NCBI GenBank assembly: GCA_031002005.1
Contig: CM061921.1
Location: forward strand, 173,298,935 to 173,362,934
Direction of reading: 5' to 3'
Length of the DNA stretch: 64,000 nt
Origin: Vandiemenella viatica
Taxonomy: Eukaryota > Arthropoda > Insecta > Orthoptera > Morabidae
In this document: positions 46,041 through 58,254 of the stretch, piece by piece
Layout of the letters: every line of letters starts with the position of its first letter
Numbering within the stretch: position 1 is the stretch's first letter
Made by a program: the position numbers and the translations under genes
The notes under the pieces: generated by a model
Told to the model about the DNA's origin: nothing
Seen by the model: the letters and a program-made list of their open reading frames with translations, nothing else
Database searches by the model: none

Positions 46041-47314
46041 AAAATTAAAGAATATTTTCATCAATGGTGATATGGGTCAGAATTAACTTTTAAAATTTCT
46101 GCACTTCTTTAATAACGTATATTCTTTTTGTGCTACGGTTAACGATTTTGCCCCTTACCGCAAACCGAATTTTTTACGGACTCCCGGAGATAGCGGTCAA
46201 CGCGATAGGGCAGGGAAGATAACTCCATAACACGAATAATGCCCAGTTGGGGTTATGCACGAATTATATCGTTAGCTATCACTAGTCGGAGCAGCATGTT
46301 TTTTAAATACGGAAGCTGTGAATATTATGTTCTTCCTTGATGATAATTTTTTTCGTAAGAACAGCCACTTTCCATTTCATTTCTCATTTCCTTCCCAATA
46401 CCACAGGCTAAAAATTATCGTTGTCGCACAATGAGGACATTAGCTAAAAAAAAACTTTTTCGCGCAGTAGACACATTAGTTTGATTTAGTTCCTTGATTA
46501 TTTTAAACAGTTATCATTACGTATTACATCAATGATCAATCGCCCGACTTTGTTATGAGCACTAGAAAAAATGGGGAATGTTGAGTGACAGAAATCTTTA
46601 CGGTGAAGTTAAATTTAATAGAAAAGTGTCTTTCAAATCCTACTCACGCATATTGCGTTGACAGTGTCTCACGTCAGCCAGAACATTAATGTTATGATTC
46701 TTTTCTATTGTTCCACGCTAAGTATTTTCAAGAAACGACAGAACTGAAAGAATTGCTTTTACAGGCCAGCATACTTACAAGACCACTGCCAAAATTATTA
46801 AATCCGAAATCTTGTTACGTTTTATATATTTGACTGAATTCTTAGATAAGTTTGTACTGTTTCCAAAAATTATAATACACAGCAAACGTTGAATATTAAC
46901 GTAAATTTCGAGTCATTTTAAGTTGTTGTAGACGGGTATAAAATCTGCATTTGGTTTTATCCAGTACTTGCTAAAAACCAGCAGTTTGTTTGAGATTGGT
47001 AACTTTCGTGTTATGTGTGAACACTTAATAACTGTAAAATGTCTTTAAAACAGTAAATGAAATGTATTCGATGTTCCTATAACTCTTTTATTGCCGAAAT
47101 GTAATCACTATTTCGGTTTATGGAACCAACAAGCGGAAATGTATTTCGTTTTATGGAGGTGGATGTGGCTCAATTTTAATAGTAGTGAGACTGTACCACC
47201 TCCAGGGTATAGTACTGTCTTCGTAGATATGTATAATGGGTTGAATAAGTCCCAGGAGGATATGTAGCGATGTGCAATTCAGGTCGTTCGGATTAATATG
47301 AGCATGGTAGTACA
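46005..47314 (-). repeat. right arm of the 1.3-kb inverted repeat
   Basis: Reverse complement of 43503-44822, ending GTAGTACA. With the central direct repeats it makes a foldback structure of about 3.8 kb inside a Jockey-like gag gene. No target duplication could be recognised at the outer borders. Confidence 0.93.
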
Positions 47315-47344
47315 AGATGTCAAGTCTTCGTTCACACAAAAAAA

Positions 47345-47925
47345 ATTATTGTAACTTCAACAGCGGTGCGTTAAATGTTAAAGTGAATGAACGAAACTTA
47401 AATATGAACCGACAAAATGCATAAATTCCCTAAAATTACAGACGATGCAGCTCCTATCAAAAAATCCTCGAGGCCAAGGAAAATAGAAAGACACAGCAAA
47501 CGAGATAGAACCCAATCTCTAATTTAACAGAACAAGCAATAGGGGCCAAAAAAATTCATTCAACCAATTAAATCACACAGCAGAGACATCTAACTCTGGA
47601 TTCAAAATAAAACGTAATCTTAATGATGCCAGTGTCTTACGCAATGACCCAAAGCTGCTAAATTCTCCCCCACCATTCACCGATAACACAATATTCACAT
47701 CAGCTGGCCTGGCGAAGAATGTTTGTCTTCCTCCAAGCACAACACTTCCTGGTGACAGACATAATTAACAACCACAGGGTAGCTCACAACAGACACCTCC
47801 ACCAACAACAAATGATATATCAGCTTTAAAATCACCTATTGCTTCTTTAATTGACACCTTCCTCCCTATTATCAAAGATATAATCACCGAAATTATTTCT
47901 TCTCTATTTCCCAAAGACAGTAAAT
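47345..47925 (+). pseudogene. gag of the Jockey-like LINE (C-terminal part)
   Basis: Resumes after the foldback insertion. Near 47680-47740 it reads FTDNTIFTSAGLAKNVCLPP, a Pro/Ser-rich stretch, then (47805-47925) LKSPIASLIDTFLPIIKDII ending in SSLFPKDSK. A hydrophobic segment of this kind closes gag in Jockey-type LINEs. The zinc knuckles expected between the two gag halves are not found and may have been lost at the insertion. Confidence 0.6.
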
Positions 47926-47959
47926 GAGACAAATGATCTGTCTCGCATAACAATGTTAA

Positions 47960-50900
47960 ATTTGAGTGCTAATTGCCTGTATTGGAAAAAGCCAACTTTT
48001 ACAATATTTCTAAGAGCCAACACAATATAGACATAGCATTTGTCACAGAGACTCACCTGAGTCCCCGCCACCGTTTCAGCTATATCATTTATAGAAACGA
48101 TCGTCCCTGTACCGTAACAGCCGGCGGAGTAGCCATCCTCATGAAACGTACTATAGACCATCACATCTATCCCCTACCACAACAAATCGGCATTGAAACA
48201 ATTGGAATCAGGATAAGAACACGCATCTCTGGACATATCATAGTAATAGCCGCCTGAAAACCACCAAGCTACCCCCTTAAAAATGACCACATTGGCACTT
48301 TATTCTCTAATAAATCAACAATAATGTTCAGTGACTTGAACGCCAAGCACATAATATGGGGATGTAGTACAACAACTCCAAACGGCAGAAGAATTCTCGC
48401 TGCAACGGATAGAGCAATTGTGCAGATAACGGCCCCCAACAATCCAACCTTGTACTCCCAGATTCCAAACGTACAGCCTGATATCCTCGATATCACTGTA
48501 ACAAAACATGTCACTACTCCTTTTGAACTGGACGTTCTAACCGAAATGGACTCAGATCACTGCCAGTCATCATCAAACTTCAATAAGCACCTTCCTCCAA
48601 TCATCTACCCCCAAAGCTACTCACGGGACGCATTGACTGCAAGACATTTCAGCTTCATCTTGAGAATACGCTAGGCAACAATATAAAACTATACGAACCT
48701 ACGGACATCGACAGCGCAATTCAGACTTTTACAAACACAATACAAGTTGCGTACACCAAGTAACAAATATAATTTTTTGCCACCCAAATAATAAAAAACA
48801 CCTCCCAGCAGACATTGCCCACTTAATACACGAAAAAAATAACACTCGCAGACTATGGCACAGGGAGCGGCAACCCTGGCAACGCATAGAATTAAATCGT
48901 CTCACACGCACTGTCAAACATCGACTCGATCATCTACGATACTCACGAAACTAGTCGTACTTATCTAATTTACATCCCCGTGACTCGAGCCTGTGGCACG
49001 CAACCAAACGTGTACTGAGAGAGCAATTCCCGAAGCCGCCGTTAACGCTAAGCGCCGACATGTACGTCACAGACATTATGGCAGATCACCTGGAAAAATC
49101 TTTTCAGCCGAACGAGGATAAAAACGCGGACGATGATCCCATCCTGTCTTTCCTCAAACAAAACGCTCCTACTGTCGAACGTCCCATCAAGTACACGTCA
49201 GAAAGAGAGCTATCTTAACTAATAAAACGTCTTCCGACTAGGAAATCACCAGGCATTGACAACATCCCGAACCTAATTTACAAAATCTCCCACAATCTGG
49301 CCTGCAATTCCTGGCAACATTACTCTACGCAATATTAAAACTTGGCTACTGTCCCTCCAAATGGTAGCATGCAGTTATTGTCATTCACAAACCAGGCAAA
49401 CCAAAACATTCCCCATCAAGTTACAGGCCAATAAGTCTTGTTACGACTTGCTCTAAACTACTTGAAAATATGGCTTTCAAAATACCTAATCTCTGCTATA
49501 TACCACCTTCCAGTTCGGATTCATAGCAAAACACTCGTGTGTCCCCAGTTATTATTCTCGTATCAAAAACATCAAAATACACAGTTAAATACATTGTGCA
49601 AATCAACAACATTAAACACACTCAGCCCGGTACTTCGCAACCTCAATCGAATTGTGTGTTGCTTGAAACTGGTCTTCGTTGTTTTGCAAGATGATGGGCA
49701 CATAGGGCGCTCGAGCATATGATTCATAGTTTGGTCTTCTCCACATTCGCACTTAATACTGGTAGTATCAGTTTAACCCCATCTCATTAGGTGTTCCTTG
49801 GACCTGCCCACTCCTGTTCGCAATCGATTTAAAGACCGCCAGACGTTCCAGTCTTCTTCATGACCAGGTGGCAAGCGCTCTGCAACTGTCAGTGGTCCCG
49901 AGATGTTGGGAACCCTCATTTTTCATAACTGTACTCTTGCCTTTTCAGGTGACCCAATTAGTTCCCGTGATGTTCTGAGGAAGCTTTTCCTGGATTTGAG
50001 TATCTGGGCTGGTGGTATATGGCCGTGCATAGGATGAGCGCTTTCCCGTTCTACTTTGGTCCTCTCCTTGTTCGCAGCCACTTCTCTCCGGATACTGGGT
50101 GGTGCAATGCCCGAAAGCTGGTAAAGCCTATCAACTAGGGCAGGCTTTAAACAACCTGTCACTAGCCTACAGGTGTTATTGAGGGCTACATCCATCTGTT
50201 TGGTATGAGATGATGAGTACCAAACTGGGCGTGCATATTCTGCAACAGAATAACAAAGGGCCATTGCCGATGTACACATAGTTTGTGGTTGACTGCCCCA
50301 CTGTGATCCAACTAATTTGCGCAGTAAGTTGTTTCTTGTAGAGATCTTCATTTTGCAATTCATTCAGTGCTTCTTATATGTGAGGGTTCTATCGAGTGTC
50401 ACTCCCAGATATTTTGGGGTGTTACATGTCTGCAGTTCGATACTTGACCACATTACTTTTAACTTACGCTGAGCTTTCTTATTTTTTAGGTGAAAGGCAC
50501 ACTAACAACGTCTCTCTGAACATATCCTATAAACCTTCGAAACAAGAGGCATGCAGTAGCTTTCTTCGTTGACGTCGCCCAAGCCTTCGACAGAGTATGG
50601 CACCACGGAATTCACTATAGACTAAAGAATCTCTATACTCCCTTGTACTTGCTGACCATCATTGAGAGTTTTCTCAAAAATCGTACCTTCTGTGTACGCA
50701 TACGCAATACATTGCCTGCAAGAAAAACTATACAAGCAGATGTCCCACAAGGATCCATCTTAGGACCCCAATTATTCAACTAATACAGGGCAGACATCCC
50801 GATATTCCGCACTGTCTGCACCGCCATGTATGCCGACGAAAACGTGATTTTCACCTCACACACGGATGTCGACGTAGCAGTAATAAAAATGCAACAGTCT

Positions 50901-51560
50901 TTCAACATACTCTCTAACTGGCTGAAAAAAGTGGCGCATCAAGCTTAATTGTACCAAATGCGAGGCCAAAATCTTCACGCTCCGCCATACAAGAAACCCT
51001 AAAAACTCAAGATCAAATAGAATGACACCCAGCAGATAAAGCAATAAAATACCTAGGATCTATAAAACACCTTGGATCGTAGACGTACATGGAACTACCA
51101 CATTAATCAGAACCTATCCGAAGCCTATATCCCCATCTCCAAACTCTATCCTATTCTGAATAAGAGAAGCTCACTTAAAATCGAAAGTGGGCTGTTACTC
51201 TATAAATCAATTATCCTACCCGCCAGATTATAAGCGTCTCCTGTATGGTGTACAGCCGCTCTATTCAAACTACAGAGAATACAATCCCTACAAAACAAAC
51301 TTCTCCGCACTATATTAAAAGCACCTTGGTTTATACGAAACTCACACCTTCACAGGAAAACTGGTCGCCAAACTATTAAAACCTACGTAATTAATTGTGG
51401 AAAAGTCTTTATGAACAGCCTAGCAACAACTCCTGGAGCACAGTACTACAACCTAGGCCGCAGATCAACAACGCAACCACGTCTAAAAACGTATCGCCTA
51501 CCACAAGATATCTTAAGTGACGACGGGCAAGATGACTTCTGACTCTCCCTGAGCGCTGTA
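47960..51560 (+). pseudogene. endonuclease-RT of the Jockey-like LINE, split
   Basis: The endonuclease starts near 47973: LEKANFYNISKSQHNIDIAF with VTETHLSPRHRF. Then GGVAILMKRTIDHHIYPLP, a degraded GDxNAKH block FSDLNAKHIIWGC (48327, Gly-Asp lost) and MDSDHCQ. The linker is LWHRERQPWQRIELNRLTRT, and the RT entry RKSPGIDNIPNLIYKISHNL (49228). After the inserted block: AFFVDVAQAFDRVWHHGIHY (50555), DVPQGSILGPQLFN, catalytic YADE in place of YADD (about 50830), then ALFKLQRIQSLQNKLLRTIL and APWFIRNSHLHRKTG (51260-51360). Numerous stops; the second catalytic Asp is Glu. Confidence 0.82.
49623..50497 (-). mobile_element. 5'-truncated LINE inserted in the Jockey RT
   Basis: Minus-strand insertion flanked by CACACT at 49617-49622 and 50498-50503, a probable short TSD. 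From 50490 downward it reads FHLKNKKAQRKLKVMWSSIE, YLGVTLDRTLTYKKH, then a 146-codon open part with SAMALCYSVAEYARPVWYSS and CRLVTGCLKPALVDRLYQLS, IAPPSIRREVAANKE, and beyond a stop VWRSLNRLRTGVGRSKEHLM and CECGEDQTMNHML. This is the segment after the RT core of a LINE; RT motifs are absent, so the insertion is 5'-truncated. There is no poly(A). Good preservation shows it is younger than its host. Confidence 0.85.
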
Positions 51561-53085
51561 TATAAAGTTATGATACACCTTTCCCTACGTGAGTGCTACT
51601 TCTATTAATACATCGAAACTATATTACCATTATTATTATTATCTTAACTCATACATGATTTGTGTGAGAATTTTTAAATAACCCCAACAGAGAGGAAAGA
51701 CTATTGAAACTCCAAATTTTAAACCAAAAGCATTTCAAAATGTCTCACTTTAAATTTTATTGTAAAAAGCTCTAAATGTCAAACATGTTATATGTCTTGC
51801 AAATGTCTCTAAATGTCATATGTTCCATAGTAATAGCATTCAGATATGGAGGAATCAGATGGGATTGCCTTCAGGCCAGGCGATGTAAACAGTCACTTAA
51901 TAAGATCAAAAAACTGTATAGCATAAATGTAATTGCTGGACGTTTTACAACAAACCTTAGACAAAACAAAAAAAAAAAAAAAAAAAAAAAATAAAAAAAA
52001 ACCGAAGTGATATACTGAAGAAAAATTTTGCTATCCAACCTGACTGGAATTTAACATTCACGTTACCCACCTGTGGACATAATCATTCATTAACCTGCAG
52101 AGTTGTTAAAACTATTAGCAACAACAGGAAAATTAAATGGTCAGTGCTATCAGCGAAACAAGCATTTCTTCTTACCGCTGTAGAGGCAACCCGGTCATAT
52201 AAAATTCTGGACAAACAAACCACCCTCAGATAATATCTACAACTTAGATGAGATTGAACAGAAATTTGTCAGAGTTAACGCATAAAAACTGGAAAATTTC
52301 GCTATATCTCCTATGGGTAAGTAGTGCCCTTAAGTTATCAGAAAAGAAACTCCAAATAACGACATTACTAACATTACCCGATATAGAGAACTGTTTCTGA
52401 AATTTTATTTTATTTGTGAAGCTGATTACAAGCTGCTATGACGGTTAAAGTATGAATATAAATATGAAGTATTAAACAATACCCCTAAAAATGTTGATGC
52501 TATGTTGTCAACTGTTGGTTTGGTTCTAGTGTGCAAAGCAGCTATGGCATCAGCGCTACAAAGTTAATTCAAATCTCTGGTTGATTGCTTTGGTGTGTTC
52601 TTGACATTTCAGCTTCTCTCCGTTACAGGAATTTTACAGTAGCAAAATGTTTTCCTCCGCTAAATCACAGATATGTCTCACCGTATTGAATCGATAGGTT
52701 GCAAATGCCACCTTAATATGGCTTTTACTAAATTTGTATCCTAATGCAGCCCCCATTTCAACCTAACCACAACCACTAAAAAGAAAATAAAACATTTTTG
52801 GTTGATGTGGTAATTGTAACGATAATGGTATTGGTGGGAACTGTTTACACCATTGTAGCGGTATCTAATTTAACCCAACTGTTCTGCAACTTGTATCTTT
52901 TCACTGATACTCTCTGAGGTCTCCAATGCAGTAAATGGAATGCGTTCTCATTATCATGCACTTATTTTATACGTATCTTACTAAAATTTCAACTGCTAAA
53001 TTCTACAAAAATAAATTGTTACTTAGTAAACGCCAATGCAACTATTGCTGAAATTATGTTTAGTTCCGGACGCGTCTTTTTTTTA
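51561..53085. other. no gene seen; A-rich run
   Basis: A run of about 30 A with one T lies at 51967-52002 with no recognisable element attached. A short reading near 52250 (NIYNLDE) is a weak echo of pogo-type transposases and was not accepted. Confidence 0.4.
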
Positions 53086-53089
53086 CCTA

Positions 53090-53225
53090 GAGCTTTAATA
53101 CTCGTCGATGTCATGATCATTAAATCCGGGAGAAGATCAGGCTCAAGAAACTGAAAGAAATTTGGTCATTGCCTTTGGATGGAACCCTCATGCTATGTGT
53201 CCGGAAAATAGTCATTAAGATGGCT
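53090..53225 (-). mobile_element. old relic of SINE family B
   Basis: Aligns at roughly 70 per cent by eye with the 3' half of the SINE at 54283-54516: CTCGTCGATGTCATGATCAT corresponds to CTCGTCGACGTCGAGGTCAT, then GAAATTTGGTCATTGCCTTTGGATGG to a matching block. A T-run at its left would be its poly(A). The tRNA-like head is missing. Confidence 0.5.
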
Positions 53226-54270
53226 GAGCAGTTGATCGTGCTTTAATGCTCAATAAAAGTTTTGCCTATTGTCCCGATATGAGCATCAATCGAATGTTTA
53301 CACGTCTAGCAATTTGGTGCGATTATAATTTCGACATCTTACAGTTACTTCAAGCAATAATTTATTTTTTAAACAAGCAACAACGGATATCGGACTAAAA
53401 GAACTGCATATTAATTTCTGTTTCTCTACTAACAGCTCCAATTATGACTGTGCAGACACTATGCAAATCTTCTCATCAATTCCCAATTCTTCAGTAAAAC
53501 TTCCAATCTCATTATATTGTAAACTCTTTCTACTAACTCATTAACGAGGGCTAGAATCTGAACACAAGTATACAGTATATTTTTGTGTAAACAACGTGTC
53601 ATTAAGTGTTTTGAGTGAATAATGGTTCACCAATAATTTTTAAAAGTCTTTATGGGATAAATTGTGAAGTATTTTTCAGTGTCAATGGCAGTGCCATGTA
53701 GAAAATTTGTTTGATTATACACACCCAGTCACTGATTGTAACAACGAGATGTATCTTTTCGAAATTTCTTGTTTGGACGTTTGCTTCCAAGAAAGGATGA
53801 ATTTAGCTGTAGTAAAAATATAAAACCGCATCAGTTGCGATAAGCATTGCGAACTGATTTGTCCCTTTTCTTGTGAAGTTAGCGTGTCTGCTGGGAGATT
53901 TGGAACATCTTTAGCACTCAATAAGTGCTAATTATTCAATTGAAGACGGTGGTGGCACTACCCTTACAACAGTAACCATCAATTATGCAGTGAGCACCCG
54001 GACTAAAGTTACGAACACTGTTGATAACGTATTCCCATTATTGTCTTTCACTAAATACAACAGAATAATCTGCTTATACCATTTTTCCTCGTTTTTCGCT
54101 GCAGCCATATCTTTAAGGAGCTTTCCATACTGTTAATGAGCTTTCATCAGTGTTAACCACTTACTTATCAAATTTTCCAAGTAGTTTCTTTTAAATATTG
54201 GTGCCCAATGTACTGATCAAAGTAAATATCTAACAATAATCAAAGTAAGTGATTATTATTATTTCTTAAA
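53226..54270. other. no gene seen
   Basis: AT-rich spacer without recognisable motifs. Confidence 0.4.
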
Positions 54271-54282
54271 TCGCTGCCATAG

Positions 54283-54516
54283 GCCTTTTTTATTTTTTTT
54301 ATTATGTCTTTGTGCCTCGTCGACGTCGAGGTCATTAGAGGCTGGAAAGGACTGGGGACAAGGAACGAGAAGGAATTCGACCATAGCCTTTTGATGGAAA
54401 TATCCCTGCATTCGCCTCGAGTGATTTGCGGAAACCATGGAAAACCCAATTCTGGATGCCCGGACGGGGAGTCGAAAGCGAGGCCAGAGCGTTACCGCTC
54501 AACCACCACTCTCGGT
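54283..54516 (-). mobile_element. tRNA-headed SINE, family B
   Basis: Minus-strand element with perfect TSD CTGCCATAG at 54274-54282 and 54517-54525. Read on the minus strand it begins ACCGAGAGTGGTGGTTGAGC (A-box region), then a B box CTTTCGACTCC, a body with GGTTTTCCATGGTTTCC and CTAATGACCTCGACGTCGAC, and an A-rich tail. The body shares a block with the LINE 3' region at 56760-56815. Confidence 0.85.
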
Positions 54517-54525
54517 CTGCCATAG

Positions 54526-55900
54526 AAAGGGCTTCACTGTTAGTAATAGTCTTACTAGCGGCACGAAAATATCTTGCATAGGTTATGTTCCAATACAGTT
54601 TACCTCATATCTACTTTCATTGCGAGTGTATGTGTTTTGATCATCAATTGTAGTTCGAGTCCTTCGTAAAACAAAATACATTCTTGCAGTCAGGTCTAGA
54701 GAGTTTAGCTGTTTCGGTGAGGTATACACATTTGTTATGTTGTTATCAGCATGTGAGTCTCGCTTTCTCAATAAAGTTATAATATCATATATCCAATGTT
54801 AAGAAAGAAATTCAAGTCTTCAATAATACATATATATATATATATATAACAAAACATATTCATGTCTGCTTATGTTCCCATTCCCTCGTATATATGACTC
54901 ATTATTTAATCCTCAACTTCAAGAAATTATCTTTTTTTTTCAGATTCTTCACGACTGCAGATTACAGGGAACGAAGAGGTTGTATTTTCATTGACTGTAC
55001 TTGGTATAATTTTAACAAGGTAAAGGCACCAGAGCGGCAAGAAATATTTAAGTCAGACAAAAAAAGGGCCAAGAAGAGGTGGAGGATACGAAATGAAACT
55101 TCAAGCTTTGAAATTACAAAACCGAGTCGTATTTACAAAGAACTAGGCACTATGAGCCTACTAATAATTTCGCATCCCCTGTGGCTTGGATGCATGCACC
55201 TTATTCAGTTGAGGTTGTCCACAACTGGCAGTTTATATTCTGGATACAGGCACTGGGACGGAGTGACGTCCAAGCTAGTCCAAAACTGGTAACTGGTAGG
55301 GCGTATCACTGGGGAACAGTAGGTCTCCAGTTTGAATCATAGTCACGGGAATCAAGAATGACCTTCACCTCTGGCAAAGCTTTACTTCGTTTATGTGAAG
55401 TACGCTAGGACACTTCGTGGTTCGGATTCCACATAAGGTTATATGTATCCTTTAACAGGTAGGATTACCGGGTTAGGATAGCAACGCCAGAGGTGCATGC
55501 GTGGCTAAATCGGAACTCTGCCACGGGGTGGTTCACCCCCCCCAAACAAAGTCATAAGCATTTACGTTTTTTAATAGGGACACATACGGCAGCTGTCTTG
55601 TGTGGACGAGCATTTTCCTGTTCAAAAATTTCACCACGATACTTTTGCATGAGAGGTAATGCATTAGGACGCAGAGTGTAAGTGCCGTAAGTCCCTCAAT
55701 AATTACCAAACGTGACCTTGAACCAAACGCCAGGGCTCCCCATTCTGTGACGCAATTGCTCGGAGACTAGCAGCAGCCGTACTAGGAAAGCTGCCGAAGT
55801 ATCGTCTGCTGATGACTGGCGTTGCATTGCATCCAGCAATGAATCGCGGTTCTATATGACCTCGGCGAGTATGACTCGTGGTGGGTTACATTCTTCCAGC
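54526..55900. other. no certain gene
   Basis: An (AT)n run lies at about 54830-54847. A short region near 55290-55350 (GGTAGGGCGTATCACTGG, then CCAGTTTGAATCATAG) weakly resembles a tRNA-headed SINE start but lacks a convincing end or TSD. The 132-codon frame at 54894-55292 has no recognised domain. Confidence 0.35.
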
Positions 55901-55929
55901 ATCGTGTTAGTGAGCAATAGGGTACTACT

Positions 55930-56310
55930 TCAGGTCACGGCTGGTAGTGACTGAATTCTGACATCCTGCGCCCTCACGGGACAGAATAATACTCGTCCAC
56001 TAGCGGCACGTGTATCTATGAACTTTCTTCGTGACATTGAGGTAATCCCGTACCAGCAAGTTCCGCTGATCAGTCCCCTATAGAACATGTGTGGACATTA
56101 ACTGCGTCTCGTTACCAGTATCCAGTACATCAAGTACAAGTTACAAAAGTTGTGGACCGATTTGCCTCAGGAAAGAATTCATAGTCTTCATGACACCCTT
56201 CCCAACCGCATCAACGCCAGAGGGGTGCTACGTCATACTGGTAAGTGGGCTCATGCTGCCAAGTTCTCTGGTGTCATCGAAACTGATTTTTTGTTCATCT
56301 ATTTATTTAC
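55930..56310 (+). pseudogene. Tc1-like transposase relic (C-terminal half)
   Basis: Near 55980 the reading QNNTRPLAARVSMNFLRDIE matches the QDNARPH catalytic block with Asp changed to Asn. It continues through a degraded WPAxSPDLSPIEHVW block around 56050-56095 in another frame, and ends LWTDLPQERIHSLHDTLPNR INA (56152-56215). This is the order of a Tc1 transposase C-terminus. It is not the same family as the intact element at 39.6 kb. Several frameshifts; TIRs not found. Confidence 0.65.
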
Positions 56311-56616
56311 TGGAGCATTTGATTCCCTTCTCTGACACAAAGTCAGATTTTCTCTTGTTATCCAGTATATTACATTATTTTTTTCTATTCTCTGTTCACT
56401 TTATCAGCGATTTGAACTTCGTTTTAGTATTGTAGATCAACTTTATACTCTGACAAGGTAGACACAATTTAATGGTTGTTAGAAAATTATACTGTGCACA
56501 AAGAGATATGTAATGTAGTGAAATAAATATACAACAAGTAGAACAATGATCTACAGTGCTATAACCAAGCTATAATCATTGACGCCGGAAACAGGATAGG
56601 ATACAAATAAAGGTTA

Positions 56617-57400
56617 TTATTTTATTATTATTATTATTATTACTCCGCGATTCACTAAAAGTGTGTGGCGGAGGGTGCATTGCACCTATCGAGAAGGGTT
56701 ATGGTTTGGAAGGATTATAAGGGATATGGCAGGAGGCGCCCATGGGTTATTGTGAGTAACCATCCCCGCATTCGCGTGGAGTGATCTGGGAAAACCATGG
56801 AAAACCCAGATCAGGATGGCTGGAGTGCTTTATCGAAAGCTACTCCTGTCGGATTTTATGTTTACTCGCCCGGTAAATCCTTTCTATTCCATTCCCTAAT
56901 CACTCGTGGGAAAAATGAGTACAGAAATGAATCGGTTCTGGCAATGATTTCTCTTATCTTATTTTCGCGGTCATTTCGAGATATGAATGTTCCTGGTAGC
57001 AATATTTGCTGGTTGTCATTCTGAAATACGTCTGTCGTGAATTTTTCAATTAGCTTCCGTCGAGAGCAACGCCTTCGATGTTCCAGGTATTCCCAACCTA
57101 ACTCCTTCAACATCGCACCTACGCTTTCCCTCCAACTATATATACCTGTCACGAATCGGGCGGCTCTTCTTTGGACCTTCTCTAAACCCTCCATTAACCC
57201 CTTTTGATGGGGACTCCATACAGAACAACAATACTCTAAGTGAGGACGTACTAGTTACTTGTATACAATCGCTTTAACTTCCTGAGTGTATTGATTTAAA
57301 TTACGACCTAGAAATCGGAGCATACAATTTGCTTTTCCCATTACATTCTCGATATGCTCATTCCACGACAAATTATTACGAATACCAAACAAGCTGAAGA
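56617..57400 (-). mobile_element. 5'-truncated L2/CR1-like LINE with microsatellite tail
   Basis: The minus strand reads, from 57400, NNLSWNEHIENVMGKANCML, RFLGRNLNQYTQEVKAIVYK, a stop, LVRPHLEYCCSVWSPHQKGL, then an open 110-codon part with LEKVQRRAARFVTGIYSW and SFLYSFFPRVIREWNRKDLP (to 56862). The 3' region (56860-56640) ends in a (TAA)n run at about 56617-56640, a simple-repeat tail of the CR1/L2 type rather than poly(A). RT motifs are missing, so the copy is 5'-truncated. One stop codon only in about 530 coding bases: relatively young. The relic at 1-1835 belongs to a related lineage. Confidence 0.85.
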
Positions 57401-57745
57401 TTCCTGAAAGAATTAAATGCGTTCCACAAATAAAAAAGAAATGAAAACTCAATTTTATTGATAGACATCGTTTATTATATATTCATGATTTACTATGCAC
57501 AACCGAGGAGAATGACCCACAACATACAGCCATACTTGTTCGGTCGTTGTTCAACATGGGAAAACGAACATTTATCGAGTTTCCAACAGAACAGCGACAT
57601 GTTTAAAGAGCTATCCCTTCATCCTGATACCATTTGGTTGTTGTAACAAGTTGTTTTGTCCCTACGAGAAAATACGCAGCAAACAATTGCGACAGTCTAA
57701 AATGTTTCTTTGCGATGGTTCTGCGTAATTTTCAGGAGATACGTG
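57401..57745. other. no gene seen
   Basis: Spacer between the truncated LINE and the next SINE; no motif found. Confidence 0.4.
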
Positions 57746-57965
57746 ATGAGCGGCCGGGTAGCTCTGGTGGTTGAACCCGGACGGCCGGAGTTTGATCCCC
57801 GTCGAAGCCAAGAATCTTACGTGGAAGCTGGGGCGCACTCAGCCTGCTATCAAATAAGTACCGTGGAGGAAACTCCACGGGAAGGTGGGCCGGACTGTGT
57901 CCCCAACCACGGCCTACGGTCAGGAAATAGGAATTTGAAGCTTTACCTCCGCTAATACTACGGGA
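57746..57965 (+). mobile_element. tRNA-headed SINE, family C
   Basis: Begins near GATGAGCGGCCGGGTAGCTC. The A-box region is TAGCTCTGGTGGTTGA and the B box GAGTTTGATCCCC about 45 bases later, the normal tRNA spacing. The GC-rich body contains the short hairpin CCGTGGAGGAAACTCCACGG. No poly(A) tail and no TSD were recognised, so the 3' boundary is approximate. It differs from families A and B. Confidence 0.6.
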
Positions 57966-58250
57966 ATACCGCTTGAAAGCTGTGAAAACCTAATGCCTCC
58001 GCCTTTACTTATTGGATTCATGATAAGGATTCGTCATATACTCGCGAGTATAAATGCATATTGCGTTGTGTTTATTTAATACGATAGAAGTTTCACTTTG
58101 AACATCGGAGATCGAATTCAACCATACTCTTCTGTCTTAGATTTGCCATCACTTTATGCAGGGCACGTGTAATGTCGAGGGTGTGTATAATGTACATTCG
58201 CAGTCGCAACTTATCCCACCATTTAGCCTACTCTGCACTTCCATCCAAGG
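57966..58250. other. no gene seen
   Basis: Spacer before the minus-strand LINE 3' end. Confidence 0.4.
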
Positions 58251-58254
58251 AATT

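Larger units (their letters stand above)
42050..51560 (+). mobile_element. Jockey-like LINE interrupted by two insertions
   Basis: Order on the plus strand: Gln-rich gag N-terminus (42050), gag core to about 43078, an insertion of about 4.26 kb, gag C-terminus (about 47345-47925), endonuclease (47960-48650), linker and RT start (48700-49616), a second insertion (49623-50497), RT core and C-terminal region (50505-51560). Joined in order the parts form a single LINE with both genes, about 4.4 kb long. Stops and frameshifts throughout show it is much older than the RTE and Tc1 elements. No 3' poly(A) tail is clear at 51560. Confidence 0.85.

Noticed and set aside
52230..52330. NIYNLDE reading suggestive of a pogo-type transposase
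   Set aside because: Seven residues with stops around them; no second motif.
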